From the NCBI GenBank assembly GCA_025642065.1, contig JAODUP010000125.1:431001-495000 (forward strand): a stretch of 64,000 nucleotides of DNA, written 5' to 3'. Below the pieces are notes generated by a model that was not told the DNA's origin, made no database searches, and worked only from the letters and a program-made list of their open reading frames with translations. The DNA comes from Paralvinella palmiformis. Lineage: Eukaryota > Annelida > Polychaeta > Terebellida > Alvinellidae. Position numbers and translations under genes: made by a program. Below, in pieces: positions 49,301 to 59,780 of this stretch. The number at the start of each line of letters is the position of its first letter. Positions within the stretch are counted from its first letter, which is position 1.

Positions 49301-49384
49301 GGGGTCTAATTTTGGGAGACTTTTTTCTGGAGGTGTCAATGACCCAAAGAACTACTTAAAACCAAAAAACCTTTTGTTGCAATT
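49301..49384 (-). repeat. Right inverted repeat of the 46.7-49.4 kb unit
   Basis: Inverted partner of 46727-46808. About 80-120 bp further inside lie several GACGTCA / TGACGTCAT palindromes (49210-49240), which have no counterpart at the left end. Confidence 0.7.
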
Positions 49385-49903
49385 TTGTTTGGAGGTTAGG
49401 GATTTATTTTTCAAATATTGACCTGCCCATACTGTAATTAGACGATCGAGATATAGGTCATACGAGTTTGCCTTTGCCTACGATTACATTGTAATTGAGA
49501 TACACGTTACGTATTTGAAAAACAAAATAATGTTGGAGTCTATGGCGGTGATTACCTGTAACTGTCGATAGTTTTGTGAGTGAACATCACGTTAATTACA
49601 CGTAGAAAATAAGTGATATACTTCAGGCGGGTAAATGTGAGCGACCAAATGAGTGAGTGAGCAGATGAGTGATGGAATTAAAAAGAAAGGGAGTCAGTAA
49701 GTGATTTATTTATCCTCTACAATCGAACCCCCAGTTGGAGGTGGATAGCCGAGTACGGTGCCAACTTAGTTACGGGAATCCCTAGATTATGTTGAACGAA
49801 GTGAACTCCTGAAAGATTATTGATGATACCCAGCATATAATATGAATTATAATTATGATGTGATTTTCACACGTACGACTGAGAATTCTAATCGGCAAAC
49901 AGG

Positions 49904-50087
49904 GCCGCCTCCGTGGTCTAATTGGTAGCGCGTTGAACCACATATCATTACCATTTGAGTTCTAATCTCGGTGTAGGCATATCTGAAGAGTATTTCGTCT
50001 TCGACTTCGCTTCATTACTTTTGGAGGTTGTTCGGCCCATTTAGTCTACCATGTGCACAAAAGTGTCCGCACAACATCAATCATCTA
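49904..50087 (+). mobile_element. tRNA-derived SINE, near full length
   Basis: Same family as 19357: GCCTCCGTGGTCTAATTGGT, GCGCGTTGAACCACA, GAGTTCTAATCTCGG (B box with a C-to-T change), then CATATCTGAAGAGTATTTCG, CTTCGCTTCATTACTTTTGG and ACCATGTGCACAAAAGTG. It is diverged but complete. Confidence 0.88.
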
Positions 50088-50825
50088 ATCGGCAAATATT
50101 TCTGTATTTTACATCCGCTATTTATATCGAATAGAAATAAACGCAATCACCGCATTTATATAGAATCTGGATAGAAATTTCTGGTCGACAAATCGTGATC
50201 CGTTTTACGATTATGAATGTTTCAGATAAATGAAACGGGGGGAGGTATCCCACAGCTAGCTGCCATAATGACGTCATCATGTGAAATATGACGACACACG
50301 GTTCAGGATCGGCCGATATTAAACCTGTCTTCGGCCACACATCGCTTTGGAGCACACGGAACGTTATGGCGACACATAAAAAACACCACATCGCGTGGTG
50401 GTAGCAATACCGGAAACGGAAATAGGATCTGTCGTGTTACGGAATTCTGATTCAATCTAAAAATATTTATTGTGTCTTAGCGGCTGATGTCGGATGGAAA
50501 AGGCGAGCTTCGGGGATGATGGCTAATGCCAGTTTTGTCGTGATGCATTGCCAACAACGACTGCTCTGTGACCGAGCAGCTGGTGGAGTTCTGCGCCAGA
50601 GTAAAAATATCCAAAACAATAATCGCTCTATGCTGGTCTAGACCGGTGCAACTGCGAGAGAAAGTAGATTCAGTTGCTCTTCGATTTAAGGAAATTGATC
50701 AAGAAAAACGTCACCTGTGACAGAAATCATCCAAGTGGGGATTTGTAAGGGATATTTAGATCTGCTTAGATAGAAGTCTTTATTCCAAATTCAAATTTCC
50801 TCTTTAAGAGCCAAATCCTTCCTTA

Positions 50826-50960
50826 TATACATTGCGCTCTGGTAACCCAGTGATTGAGCTTTGGATCTTGGTTCGAGGATCCCGAATTGGACTTTTGTTC
50901 GGCATCGAAAAGATTTTAGACGAAAAATTAAATATCTGGATCATAAATTTGTGAATAGAT
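50826..50960 (+). mobile_element. Possible tRNA-derived SINE head
   Basis: CTCTGGTAACCCAGTGATTG resembles an A box, and GGTTCGAGGATCCCG 30 nt later resembles a B box with two extra bases. The spacing fits a tRNA-derived head. The body is not recognised. Confidence 0.4.
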
Positions 50961-51413
50961 TTTTTTTATGAACCATGTAGGATCTCCACTTCATTTTACT
51001 TATCCTGGTATCGTACGAATAAACACAAGTTAAATGGCAGCATGGACTTGTTAATTAAAAGTGAGACCTTTAGAGAATTAGTGTTTAATCAGAATCATGA
51101 TAACTCGAACCAAAAATAAAGAGCCATCATCGTGATTAATATAAACATTGTAATGCTTGAAACACTGTGCATATGGAAACTATTTTATTTTATGTGATAA
51201 AACACTTTAGTCTGGTGGGATTGAATCCCACTTTGCCTATATCATAGTTAACCAATAATTCTGATAATTTTGATAACAAATAGAGCTCCACTAACAAACC
51301 TTGTGATTTGTCAATTAACATCCTGTCTCTAGAGGAGCCAAAAAGATATGTATCTTAATACATTAAGACATAGTGACTTTAAGTGAATAATACTCAAACA
51401 GTAGCATTATGTC

Positions 51414-51917
51414 GTCTGTACACAGTTGGACACTGTCAATATGTCGTCTGTACACAGCTGGTCACTGTCAATATGTCGTTTGTACACATCTAGTCACTGT
51501 CAATATATCGTTTGTACACATCTAGTCACTGTCAATATATCGTTTGTACACAGCTGGTCACTGTCAATATGTCGTCTGTACACAACTGGTCACTGTCAAT
51601 ATGTCGTCTGTACACAACTGGTCACTGTCAATATGTCGTCTATACACATCTGGTCACTGTCAATATGTCGTTTGTACACATCTAGTCACTGTCAATATAT
51701 CGTTTGTACACAGCTGGTCACTGTCAATATGTCGTCTGTACACAGCTGGTCACTGTCAATATGTCGTCTGTACACAACTGGTCACTGTCAATATGTCGTC
51801 TGTACACAACTGGTCACTGTCAATATGTCGTCTATACACATCTGGTCACTGTCAATATGTCGTTTGTACACATCTAGTCACTGTCAATATATCGTTTGTA
51901 CACAGCTGGTCACTGTT
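51414..51917. repeat. 32-bp minisatellite, about 15 units, with 192-bp higher-order repeat
   Basis: The basic unit is GGTCACTGTCAATATGTCGT plus CTGTACACAACT (32 bp), repeated from 51414 to 51917. Variant units recur in a fixed order of six: AACT, AACT, TATACACATCT, TTTGTACACATCTAG, ATATCG-type, CAGCT-type. This gives a 192-bp higher-order period present about twice. Long overlapping open frames through it (171 and 144 codons) only reflect lack of stops in the unit. Confidence 0.95.
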
Positions 51918-52033
51918 TACATTCTGTGTTATGATAGCTAAGCGAATTGTTTGTGCAAAAGCTACGATTGCTAATTAATTTACGACGGATTAGAATTAAT
52001 TTAATGGTTGAATAAATAGTTTGTGTTACTAAA

Positions 52034-52066
52034 GTGAGTGAGTGAGTGAGTGAGTGAGCTGCCTTT
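52034..52066. repeat. (GAGT)n microsatellite
   Basis: About eight GAGT units, the opposite orientation to the large CACT arrays further right. Confidence 0.9.
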
Positions 52067-52437
52067 TATTACACGAAAACGGTCACAGCGGGTTAATTCT
52101 AAACTGGGAACCGGCAGAAACGACAACAAAATTACTATTTAGCGCCTAAACTTCCTCCAATCTATTAACAATATTTTTTATTATTATCTGATAATCTAAC
52201 TTAAAACAAGGAAACTTACCTTTTTGTAATCAAACGAACTACATAACAATAACAATCTAATCTGATAGGACACACATAGATCTACAGAAAATAGATCTAC
52301 ATCTTGGCGTCAGAAGATAATATTGCGCAAATGTGAATGATAAGTTTTTGGTTACTTTTTCGGTTGAGTCGAATATTGCGAGGTTCTAAATGGTTAGCTA
52401 CGAGAAATTTATTCTCGTCTCTATTTTTAATTTTCAG

Positions 52438-52498
52438 GATTTCGAACCCGCGATTTTATGACGAACGGTTACGAATGAAGAAACAGGCCGGTATAAAG
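52438..52498 (+). CDS. Candidate orphan internal exon, unrecognised
   Basis: A pyrimidine-rich acceptor (CTATTTTTAATTTTCAG) is followed by 61 bp whose open frame reads ISNPRFYDERLRMKKQAGIK and ends at a donor (GTAATC at 52499). Both splice signals and the composition look like a coding exon, but no partner exons are visible in this window. Confidence 0.22.
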
Positions 52499-52886
52499 GT
52501 AATCCCGGTGCGGCGTACGTGATACCTGCTGAATGGTAATACGATGTCTGTAGGGAGAAGGCATGCAGCCCGAAGAATTCGCTACTCAACATCCATCTTG
52601 CTCAGCTATCGAAACGTGTCTGTACACGTCCAGTCAAAGATCACAATAAAGCTGTAACTGGGTATATCCCCGAGAGACCGACATCTATCCTACATATATG
52701 TGTCTAGATAGGCTGAAGCTTCCCATATGAAGCTGGTACTGCCATTACGCTGTATGTTGGTATTATGGCTTCTTCCCTTTGATGTCTCACAGTTATGATG
52801 AAGACTTCTAACAAATGTCAGTATTCATGATTATTGTAAGAATTGGACATTACCCCATACATGATTATGATAAGTAATACTGACAG

Positions 52887-52888
<2 letters not shown>

Positions 52889-52925
<37 letters not shown>

Positions 52926-53160
52926 GAGAGAGAGAGGGGGGGATTACTTAGCACTAGAAATGCTAGTATGAGTAGTTGGAAACGTTGTGGTAGATGTAAA
53001 GTTGGTGCTAGTGACAGTAGACTAATAGTAGTAGTAGTATTAGTATTAGTAGTAGTAGTAGCGGCAGTAGTGATATTTATGAAAGTAATAGTTGCAATAT
53101 TAGTGGTAGCAGTAGTAGTAGTAGTATTTATAGATGATGATGATAATGATGATTGATGTT
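52889..53160. repeat. Microsatellite cluster: (AT)n, GA run, (TAG)n/(GTA)n
   Basis: AT repeat at 52889-52921, a GAGAGAGAGG run at 52926-52940, and imperfect AGT/TAG trinucleotides at about 53020-53145. The frames through it are low complexity. Confidence 0.9.
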
Positions 53161-53215
53161 TTACGGCCATTGTTGTGCATAAGGTAGGCTAAATGGCCCG
53201 AGCGATCTCCCTCCA
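53147..53215 (-). mobile_element. SINE 3' body fragment
   Basis: GATGATTGATGTTTTACGGC, GTTGTGCATAAGGTAGGCTA and AATGGCCCGAGCGATCTCC match the 3' part of the minus-strand SINE at 20474. The tRNA head is missing, as in 5'-truncated copies. Confidence 0.75.
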
Positions 53216-53443
53216 AATGTAGTAGAATTTTTAGCAGTAATAGGAATATTAAATCAGTAAACAAAATCTTATAACTTTTATTGTATTAATTAGAACGAGG
53301 AATTACCACGGATTATTTTTCAGTATTCTTAAAAATAATTATAATTCGGGTCTTCTATGATTTATTGATCAGTGAGATTAATTAATAGAGTTACTATTTA
53401 TTCATTTATTTAATATGCTTGCATGTAAGGAGGGCATATGAAG

Positions 53444-53446
<3 letters not shown>

Positions 53447-53489
<43 letters not shown>

Positions 53490-53534
53490 GTGTGTGTGTG
53501 TGTGTTTGTGTGTGTGTGTTTGTGTGCGTTTGAA

Positions 53535-53565
<31 letters not shown>

Positions 53566-53730
53566 TTGTGTGTGTGTGTGGGTGTGTGTGTTTATGTGTG
53601 TTTGTGTGTGTTTGTGTCTGTGTGTGTGTATTTGTGTGTGTTTGTGTTTGTGTGTGTTTGTGTGTGTGTGTTTGTGTGTTTGTGTGTGTGTTTGTATCTG
53701 TGTGTGTATTTGTGTGTGTGTGTGTGTGTT

Positions 53731-53763
<33 letters not shown>

Positions 53764-53766
53764 GAG
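53447..53766. repeat. (AT)n followed by interrupted (TG)n array
   Basis: AT run (53447-53483), then about 280 bp of TGTGTG with periodic TTTG interruptions. It produces meaningless Val/Cys-rich open frames in every frame. Confidence 0.95.
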
Positions 53767-54257
53767 TATTTACAGCTGTATGTGTGTCTGCAGACAGTCA
53801 AAGTACAATACAATCTTTTAATGTGATCACTGTTTGATGTTGACCATAATGGTAGTGACAGGAGTGGCTAGAAAAAGATCAAGTTGAAGACAAAATTCGT
53901 GGAAGGAATTTCTTTGGATTAATCTATTTTGATATCTGTCCATGAATTGTAACAACACCCAGAAGGCTGCTACTCTGAGAGAAAACACGTTGTTCTGCAA
54001 CATCTTTTTGTTTTGTGTGTGTTTTTTAAAACTTTATTCGTCTTAATCTACTCGTTAATTAGATAATTATACAGATAATTCCTCCTGGATAAGAGGAAAT
54101 GTTTACACTCTAACACTGATTCTAAGGAAAAAGTGCTAGTATAATTTTAATACGATAACGGAAATTTATTTATTTTTTTTCTTTTTTGAGTGTTGCAAGA
54201 GCGCTTTAAATTAATCAGCTTGATTATTATATGTAAATCTTGTTTATTATCCATCTG

Positions 54258-54447
54258 AGCTCGGGCTATTTGTCACTCACTCACTGACTCACTCACTGAC
54301 TCACTGACTCACTAATTGTCTTACTGACTTACTGACTCACTCACTGACTCACTGACTGACTGACTCACTAATTGTCTTACTGACTTACTGACTCACTCAC
54401 TGACTCACTGACTGACTAACTGACTGACTCACACACTCACTCGCTCA
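54258..54447. repeat. (CACT/GACT)n array with shared unique flank
   Basis: The array begins after TGAGCTCGGGCTATTTGTCA (from 54256) and consists of CACT/GACT units in two near-identical sub-blocks (54285-54340 and 54345-54400). It abuts the 3' end of the minus-strand retrotransposon, so on that strand it lies in tail position as GAGT repeats. Confidence 0.9.
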
Positions 54448-56520
54448 CTCACTCCGCCAAACCAACCACCCGTCCATCCACCCATCCAACCAACCAACCC
54501 CCACCCCCAGCCACCCACCCTTCACCCGCCCATTGAAGCCTAGAATGTGATGAAAACGCAGCGCAATTATTCCATATCTTAAGCCATCCTTAAGTGGGAC
54601 TTTGCTGGCAAAATTAGTTTTATGGGGCGAAATATATAACAAGTCAGACTGACGTGTCTGGCGTATTGTTTGTATGTCACGATTATAAAAACAAATATTC
54701 TTGAATGAAGCAGGTAGGTCATTGTTCACGTAGTCATGCATGAATAGCGCGGATTGACAAAGATATAAATCTTGTATTTTTAAAACTCGAGAAGAATGGA
54801 ACAACGAGTCGGTGTGACTATCATAAGCAACTTTCTTAAATATGCGAATTGTACACTTCTGAAAGGTTATAGTTTTTCGAAGGTGCTGACTGGCATTTCA
54901 CCATGGAAGTACAATATAGGGAAAATGTAGAAGGATTACAGCAAAATATAGGGACAATGGGGATAATGTTTGATAGAGTTCCGATCACTTGATTTATAGA
55001 TAGCTATGGCTTTTGCGATTTTTATTTTATCTGGTTCTATGCAAGTACAGAAAAATGTAAGTGACTGGGATGGATAGATTTTCAATGGTTTCTTTGAGTA
55101 ATTTTTTTGATTTTTCGTCTTGGCCAAAGCTGGATTTAGATTTTAATTTAGAAATTTAAATTTATAATGTAGGATGGTACCCCAGAGTCGACAAAGATGT
55201 TGCATGGGAATGGGTCTGGTAAAAGGTCACAATAGTTGACATTAGTCACTGGAACATTTCAACCTGCTTAAAGGCCAATTTTAGAGAAGTAGTCATTAAA
55301 TGACTCGGCTATAATCGTTTTATAACCAACAGCTTCATCGTTAATTACAAATTTCAGAGGAAAGTTTGTGTTATCGTTCTTTTTACCAATTATTTCCTTC
55401 AATACGACCATGTGGTTTTCATATTTAACTTGTATTCTTCAATAATCGCATGATACTAGTTTGTTTTTATCAATCGTTTTGCTATATTAAATATGTTTTT
55501 ATAACTTCAGAAATCTTGGCTATTGCTCACCGTTTGATCGTGTGGCTTTTGTGCAAGAAGTGTAGCTCGTATGCGAGGTGAATATTTCTATTTCAGAATA
55601 AATGCATGAAATCCTTCATTTGGGCAATTTTGTTGAGTATATCGTTGCAATCCGTTTCGTCCAACAATATCTTGAATTTCAGTATGTTATTCTCTGTATA
55701 AAACCCGGGCGCTTCCGTGGTCTAGTTGGTAGCGCGTTGGATCACATGTCACTACCACCTGAGTTCGAATCTGGGCGTGGACATATTTGAAGGGTGTTTC
55801 ATCTTTGGCTTTGCTCGGCCCATTTAGCCTACCATGTGCACAAAACTGTCCATAAAACATCAACCATCATCAACACTGTATAAAACCGTGTTTATTTATA
55901 AGAACTAGATTTGTAAGTACGTTTGTGATCAGCTACATCCATTAAGATTATTCCAGAGATGGTAGCGGAAGTGATATCACTCGTATATATGTGATCAATC
56001 AGTGGAGTTAATGCAGTGGTAACTCTAATTGGTTTGGATATTGTGGAAATAAAACCATGACTGGGAATATATTATCTAGATAATCACTTATTTTTATTAT
56101 GACTTCCAAACTTGAGTAAATTAATATTAAAATCTCCCATGATGATTACTTGTTTATTTTCTCTATTTATAGGGTCCATGATTTCAAATAATGTGACAAA
56201 AATATCCTTGTCAGCCTTAGGGACAGTATTTGGCCTATAAAGAGATCCTATAATGTTTTTTTTCTGACTTTGGGCAAATTTCAATAAATACCGAATCAAA
56301 TATACTGGAGATGAAACCACGTCCTCGAGTATTTTTAAATTAATATCATTCTCGACAAAGAGTTCAATTTCCCCCCCCCCATCTCTCATCATCACGGCAA
56401 CGAGCTATTAGGTCGTGAAAACCAGGCAACGATAGGGGTGTGCCACGATCACATCGAAATGCTTCACTAATCCCAATCAGATCAAAAGAGAATCAATCAT
56501 CACGGAGATCACATAGCAAT
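54445..56520 (-). mobile_element. CR1/Jockey-type non-LTR retrotransposon lacking its RT core
   Basis: On the minus strand, in order: ISEAFRCDRGTPLSLPGFHD and VIIMGDFNINLLK (APE endonuclease, 56500-56084); EIIGKKNDNTNFPLKF and AESFNDYFSKIG (linker before the RT, about 55400-55250); IEPDKIKIAKAIAIYKSSDR (RT start, about 55030); then a jump to LQKCTIRIFKKVAYDSHTDS and VLKIQDLYLCQSALFMHDYV, ending SKVPLKDGLRYGIIALRFHH (the C-terminal tail, 54840-54510). The RT palm, with both catalytic motifs, is absent, so a large internal deletion has occurred near 54900. A SINE is nested at 55709-55865. Several stops and frameshifts are present. Confidence 0.8.
55709..55865 (+). mobile_element. tRNA-derived SINE nested in the retrotransposon
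   Basis: GCGCTTCCGTGGTCTAGTTG, GTAGCGCGTTGGATCACATG and GAGTTCGAATCTGGG (B box), then GTGTTTCATCTTTGGCTTTG. A short deletion removes the CGCTTCATTACC segment before CGGCCCATTTAGCC. It interrupts the minus-strand non-LTR element, so it is younger than that element. Confidence 0.88.
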
Positions 56521-56524
56521 TTGC

Positions 56525-57370
56525 AGAATGATCTCGACAATTGAAGTGAAAACAATTTTGGGATTCTTGAAATAGTTCCGTCATCTTGTGAAATTATTCA
56601 CTTTCGCAATAATCATATTTGTCTCGTTTCCGTATTGAAAAGGCGAGTCAAATGGTTCGCAGTCTCTCTCGTACTGCTCGTTAACAGTTAACTCTACATC
56701 GGTGGTTAGCAAGCTAAAGGCAAACGGCATATTGATAAAATAAATGGGGATATACAGAGAAAAAACACCAACAATGAATAAGCTGATAATCATCAGTGAG
56801 AGATTATGATTAAACATGAAGTTAATTTTGATTACAGGTGAGAAAGTAACCTTTCCGTAAACGTAATTGAGTATGGAAATGGTATAAGATCAGATTTGCG
56901 TTCGAAATTAATATTGTATTAAACTTCGATATGTCCAATAGCCGTATGCTGTACGAGGACCTATGTTCATGTGCTGTAAAAAGACACTTAATTTAATTGT
57001 ATGATTAGCAAACATATTAAAATTCAATTGAAAGTTGTTAAAGAGCTAATACAAATATAGAGTGACATCTTTTATTTACGAAAGAGAAAGGATCATCATC
57101 ATCACAAGAAGTTAAATATGACGGGAAATAAATTTCATATTTTAAAATAAATATAACGTAACAAACAATTATTGTATTGCCTATCATATGCACTACGACA
57201 CTCAAAACAATTCCAACCATCAGCTATCATATTGGTCCCTAAATCCTTAATTTCCGAACTCACGAGCCATTACTAGTGTGCACTACACTCGCTAGGGATA
57301 ATTGTGTGACGTCGTCTTTGCCAAACATCACGTAGTGCCACAGCTTTGTTTAGAGGCGTTCTGACCAGTT
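56525..57370. other. No supported feature
   Basis: AT-rich sequence between the endonuclease remnant and the small ORF at 57380. A minus-strand 78-codon frame (56581-56817) has a hydrophobic stretch but no recognisable family. Confidence 0.4.
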
Positions 57371-57379
57371 GACAGACAA

Positions 57380-57550
57380 ATGCCAGATTCTGATGAAAGT
57401 TTTGACATTCTCAGGGATATCAACTTTGAACCACTCGCGAATACGATCACAGACAGTATTAATTGTGAGGAATTAGCTGCATCAAGTGCATACGTGGATC
57501 TAGAGCAGCCACCTGTGCCTCAGACACCCAACCCCGATTCACAACAATAG
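57380..57550 (+). CDS. Small ORF, 56 aa, acidic and proline-rich, unrecognised
   Basis: It starts MPDSDESFDILRDINFEPLA, continues NTITDSINCEELAASSAYVD and ends LEQPPVPQTPNPDSQQ, stop. The start lies in a favourable context (GACAAATGC). Composition (acidic N-terminus, Pro/Gln C-terminus) looks protein-like. It could be the N-terminal start of a retroelement ORF1 or a small orphan gene. It is on the opposite strand from the NADAR fragment to its right. Confidence 0.3.
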   Translation: MPDSDESFDILRDINFEPLANTITDSINCEELAASSAYVDLEQPPVPQTPNPDSQQ

Positions 57551-57794
57551 TTGAATTGGCATGTATTTGTTTGTGTTGGTATAAGCTTAATTAATAAGTC
57601 AACACAATGGTCCTGAATGCAAATATTTCCTTCTTACTATCACACAACGTCATTTAAAATAATGTGATATTTGTCTGTACAATGAAGCCCGGTGGATGCA
57701 TAAGGCTCTCCCAAATGTGGCCTATATAGGAATGATTACCCTATTATCACTCATACATACCCGTTTCCTATTCAGTTTATCCATCAAACTGCTG

Positions 57795-58310
57795 ATTCGC
57801 TTGGGCATCACTCAGTTTGTCGAGTATGGTTGGAATGACATCTTTTGTAAGTCTGACTAAGACTATTCATGTCATATCTAGTCTTGATCAAAATGAGCGA
57901 GATGTTTTGTTCGTGGATTTTGACCATTTGGGTCATCGATTGACAGGATTTCGACTGCCACTTCAGGATTATCATACAATATCGCTTTCTAGTATCCACT
58001 ACTCTGTAATTTATGTCTTTATTGACGAGGTTACATTGATAAAAGTTGGAAAGTGGAGACTCTCTGGTGAAGAATATCGTCACTTGGTCTGAGGATCTTG
58101 TAGCTAGTGGAGGTTGATAGTTGATCTTGACAAACTCAGGAAGTGAAGCAGTTTCAGAATATGCCCCTGTTTGTTCATGACAATCTTGTCACCGCTGATA
58201 GAGGCCGACACTTTGGTCTGAGGATGTCTTCAGTCACCAAGTCTAACATACAGCCGCAATCGTTTACGCCTCTTGTCGATTTCTACAGGATAGTCTTCAT
58301 TTAATCAGAC
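57795..58310 (-). pseudogene. Fossil ORF1-like C-terminus joined to a NADAR domain
   Basis: On the minus strand: NEDYPVEIDKRRKRLRLYV (about 58305-58250), stop/shift, then KVSASISGDKIVMNKQG. This is the pattern I associate with the C-terminal domain of L1-type ORF1 proteins. A linker LPEFVKINYQPPLATRSSDQ follows, then VTIFFTRESPLSNFYQCNLV (about 58090-58030), the characteristic start of a NADAR (YbiA-like) domain. After a frameshift and a stop it continues KAILYDNPEVAVEILSIDDP, the KA-x-F/L-x-D...A-x-x-IL block of NADAR. Several disruptions make it non-functional. NADAR proteins handle ADP-ribose-type ligands; a role inside a retroelement is unknown. Confidence 0.55.
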
Positions 58311-58431
58311 ACTTCTCACTTTTTGAGAACCTCTTCTCGTCCAGATCAGATCTGGGTCGGTAAGTTTGCTAATTTGAATACAATAGACCTTTTGTTAGGA
58401 TTATCTCGCTGATAAGAATACAAAAGATGAG

Positions 58432-58760
58432 CTCGGGCTATTTGCCACTCACTCACTCACTCACTCACTCACTCACTCACTCACTCACTCACTCACTCAC
58501 TCACTCACTCACCACTCACTCACTCACTCACTCACTCACCACCACTCACCACCACCAAACCACCCACCTCCACCACCACCACTCACTACTACTCACTCAC
58601 TCACTCACTCACTCACTCACTCACTCACTCACTCACTCACTCACTCACTCACTCACTCACTCACTCACTCACTCACTCACTCACTCACTCACTCACTCAC
58701 TCACTCACTCACTCACTCACTCACTCACTCAACTCAACTCAACTCAACTCAACTCACTCA
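58432..58760. repeat. (CACT)n array with the same unique flank as 54258
   Basis: Long CACT tetranucleotide tract with a CACCAC-rich interruption (58530-58590) and an AACTC end (58730-58756). It starts after TGAGCTCGGGCTATTTGCCA, the same flank as the array at 54258. Confidence 0.95.
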
Positions 58761-59742
58761 CGATCAGTAGAATATTTAGAACAAAACGTGTGAGATTCTG
58801 TATCCAGACACTCTCTAATATGTTTACAAAAGGGATATAACAGATCAGAGGTTGACGTTAACTCGAACAAGTATCCACAATATAGTTAAATAAAAAGCTT
58901 ATATATGACAAAAGTGATATCTCTGTGCTATCCGCACTCACACTATCCCTGACACGTAAAACAACAAGGACAACATATAGGTATTTCCGGTTTAACCATG
59001 CCATTCGGTACACAACTTTAGTTTGTAGGTGTAGTTATCGCAATGAGATAAACTCTTCCCGTGTTTATTATTCGAGTTTTATTGGAGGTTTTTCCACCGC
59101 CATTTGGTTACCATGGCAACGTATTACTTTGATTGGTCGTTTGTTGTTCTTTTAGAAAGATTTATCGTTTTCGAATCGACATTTTCCTATCATATACTTA
59201 TTGTCCCATATCTGTTGTTATCCGGATAGCTAATGTTCTGATCAATCACAGCGGACAGCGAGAGATGGCTGTCCTTAGAATTCACGACACAGTTTGACAT
59301 ATTCGGGATTTATATGACAAATATGGATCAAGGATTCGTCTTAATTTACGTCACGTGGTTTGGTAAAACCAGGTGTGATATCCTGAATAGTGAAAACTGG
59401 GAATGTCATTGTTCTGGTTACATCATATCAAAGTTCAAAGGTATAACTCAATCGGATGCTTTAATATCCAAAGGAAGCCATTATCTCGGCTCAAAAACGC
59501 GAACGATGAGGTATCAAGAAGAGATCCAAATCCCGAAGTTCATCTCGCTGAATGCGCGGGTTATTCTAGATGTTGTAATAAAATATATGCTGCTCTGTTG
59601 GGATGTTGTTAGGGATGTTGTTAGGGATGTTAGCACATTAGACAAGATAGTTGTCCTGGGACCAATGACCTGTTATTGTTTATTTATGGTTTTGTCACAC
59701 TCGGTAAGCTGCCAACTTCGGTCAGTATAGATGATTAGTTCG

Positions 59743-59743
59743 G

Positions 59744-59780
<37 letters not shown>

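Larger units (their letters stand above)
46727..49384. mobile_element. 2.66-kb unit bounded by imperfect inverted repeats; transposon-like, unclassified
   Basis: The two ends are inverted copies: 46727-46808 and 49301-49384. Over the outer 36 bp (GAACTACTTAAAACCAAAAA then a C/T difference then CTTTTGTTGCAATT) only one base differs. Further inward, similarity continues imperfectly through TTTTCTGG and ATTTTGGG to GGAGTCC/GGGGTCT, about 80 bp in all. A weaker match (ATATTGACC) lies outside. The unit encloses a single degenerate gene on the minus strand and otherwise AT-rich sequence. I could not define exact termini or a target duplication, so the superfamily is unknown. Confidence 0.65.

Noticed and set aside
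51414..51917. CRISPR-like array
   Set aside because: Units are contiguous 32-mers without spacers, in an animal genome; it is a minisatellite.
51426..51978. 171- and 144-codon repeat proteins
   Set aside because: Two frames of the same 32-bp minisatellite are open at once; periodicity follows the DNA unit, not protein constraint.
53419..53826. Cys/Val-rich open frames (up to 135 codons) and their antisense His/Thr frame
   Set aside because: Translation of interrupted (TG)n repeats.
58427..58840. 137-codon open frame of LTHS repeats
   Set aside because: Translation of a (CACT)n microsatellite.
59314..59730. 138-codon plus-strand frame starting MTNMDQGFVLIYVTW
   Set aside because: No recognisable domain, includes a short local duplication (GATGTTGTTAGG), and no splice or promoter context; kept as noise.
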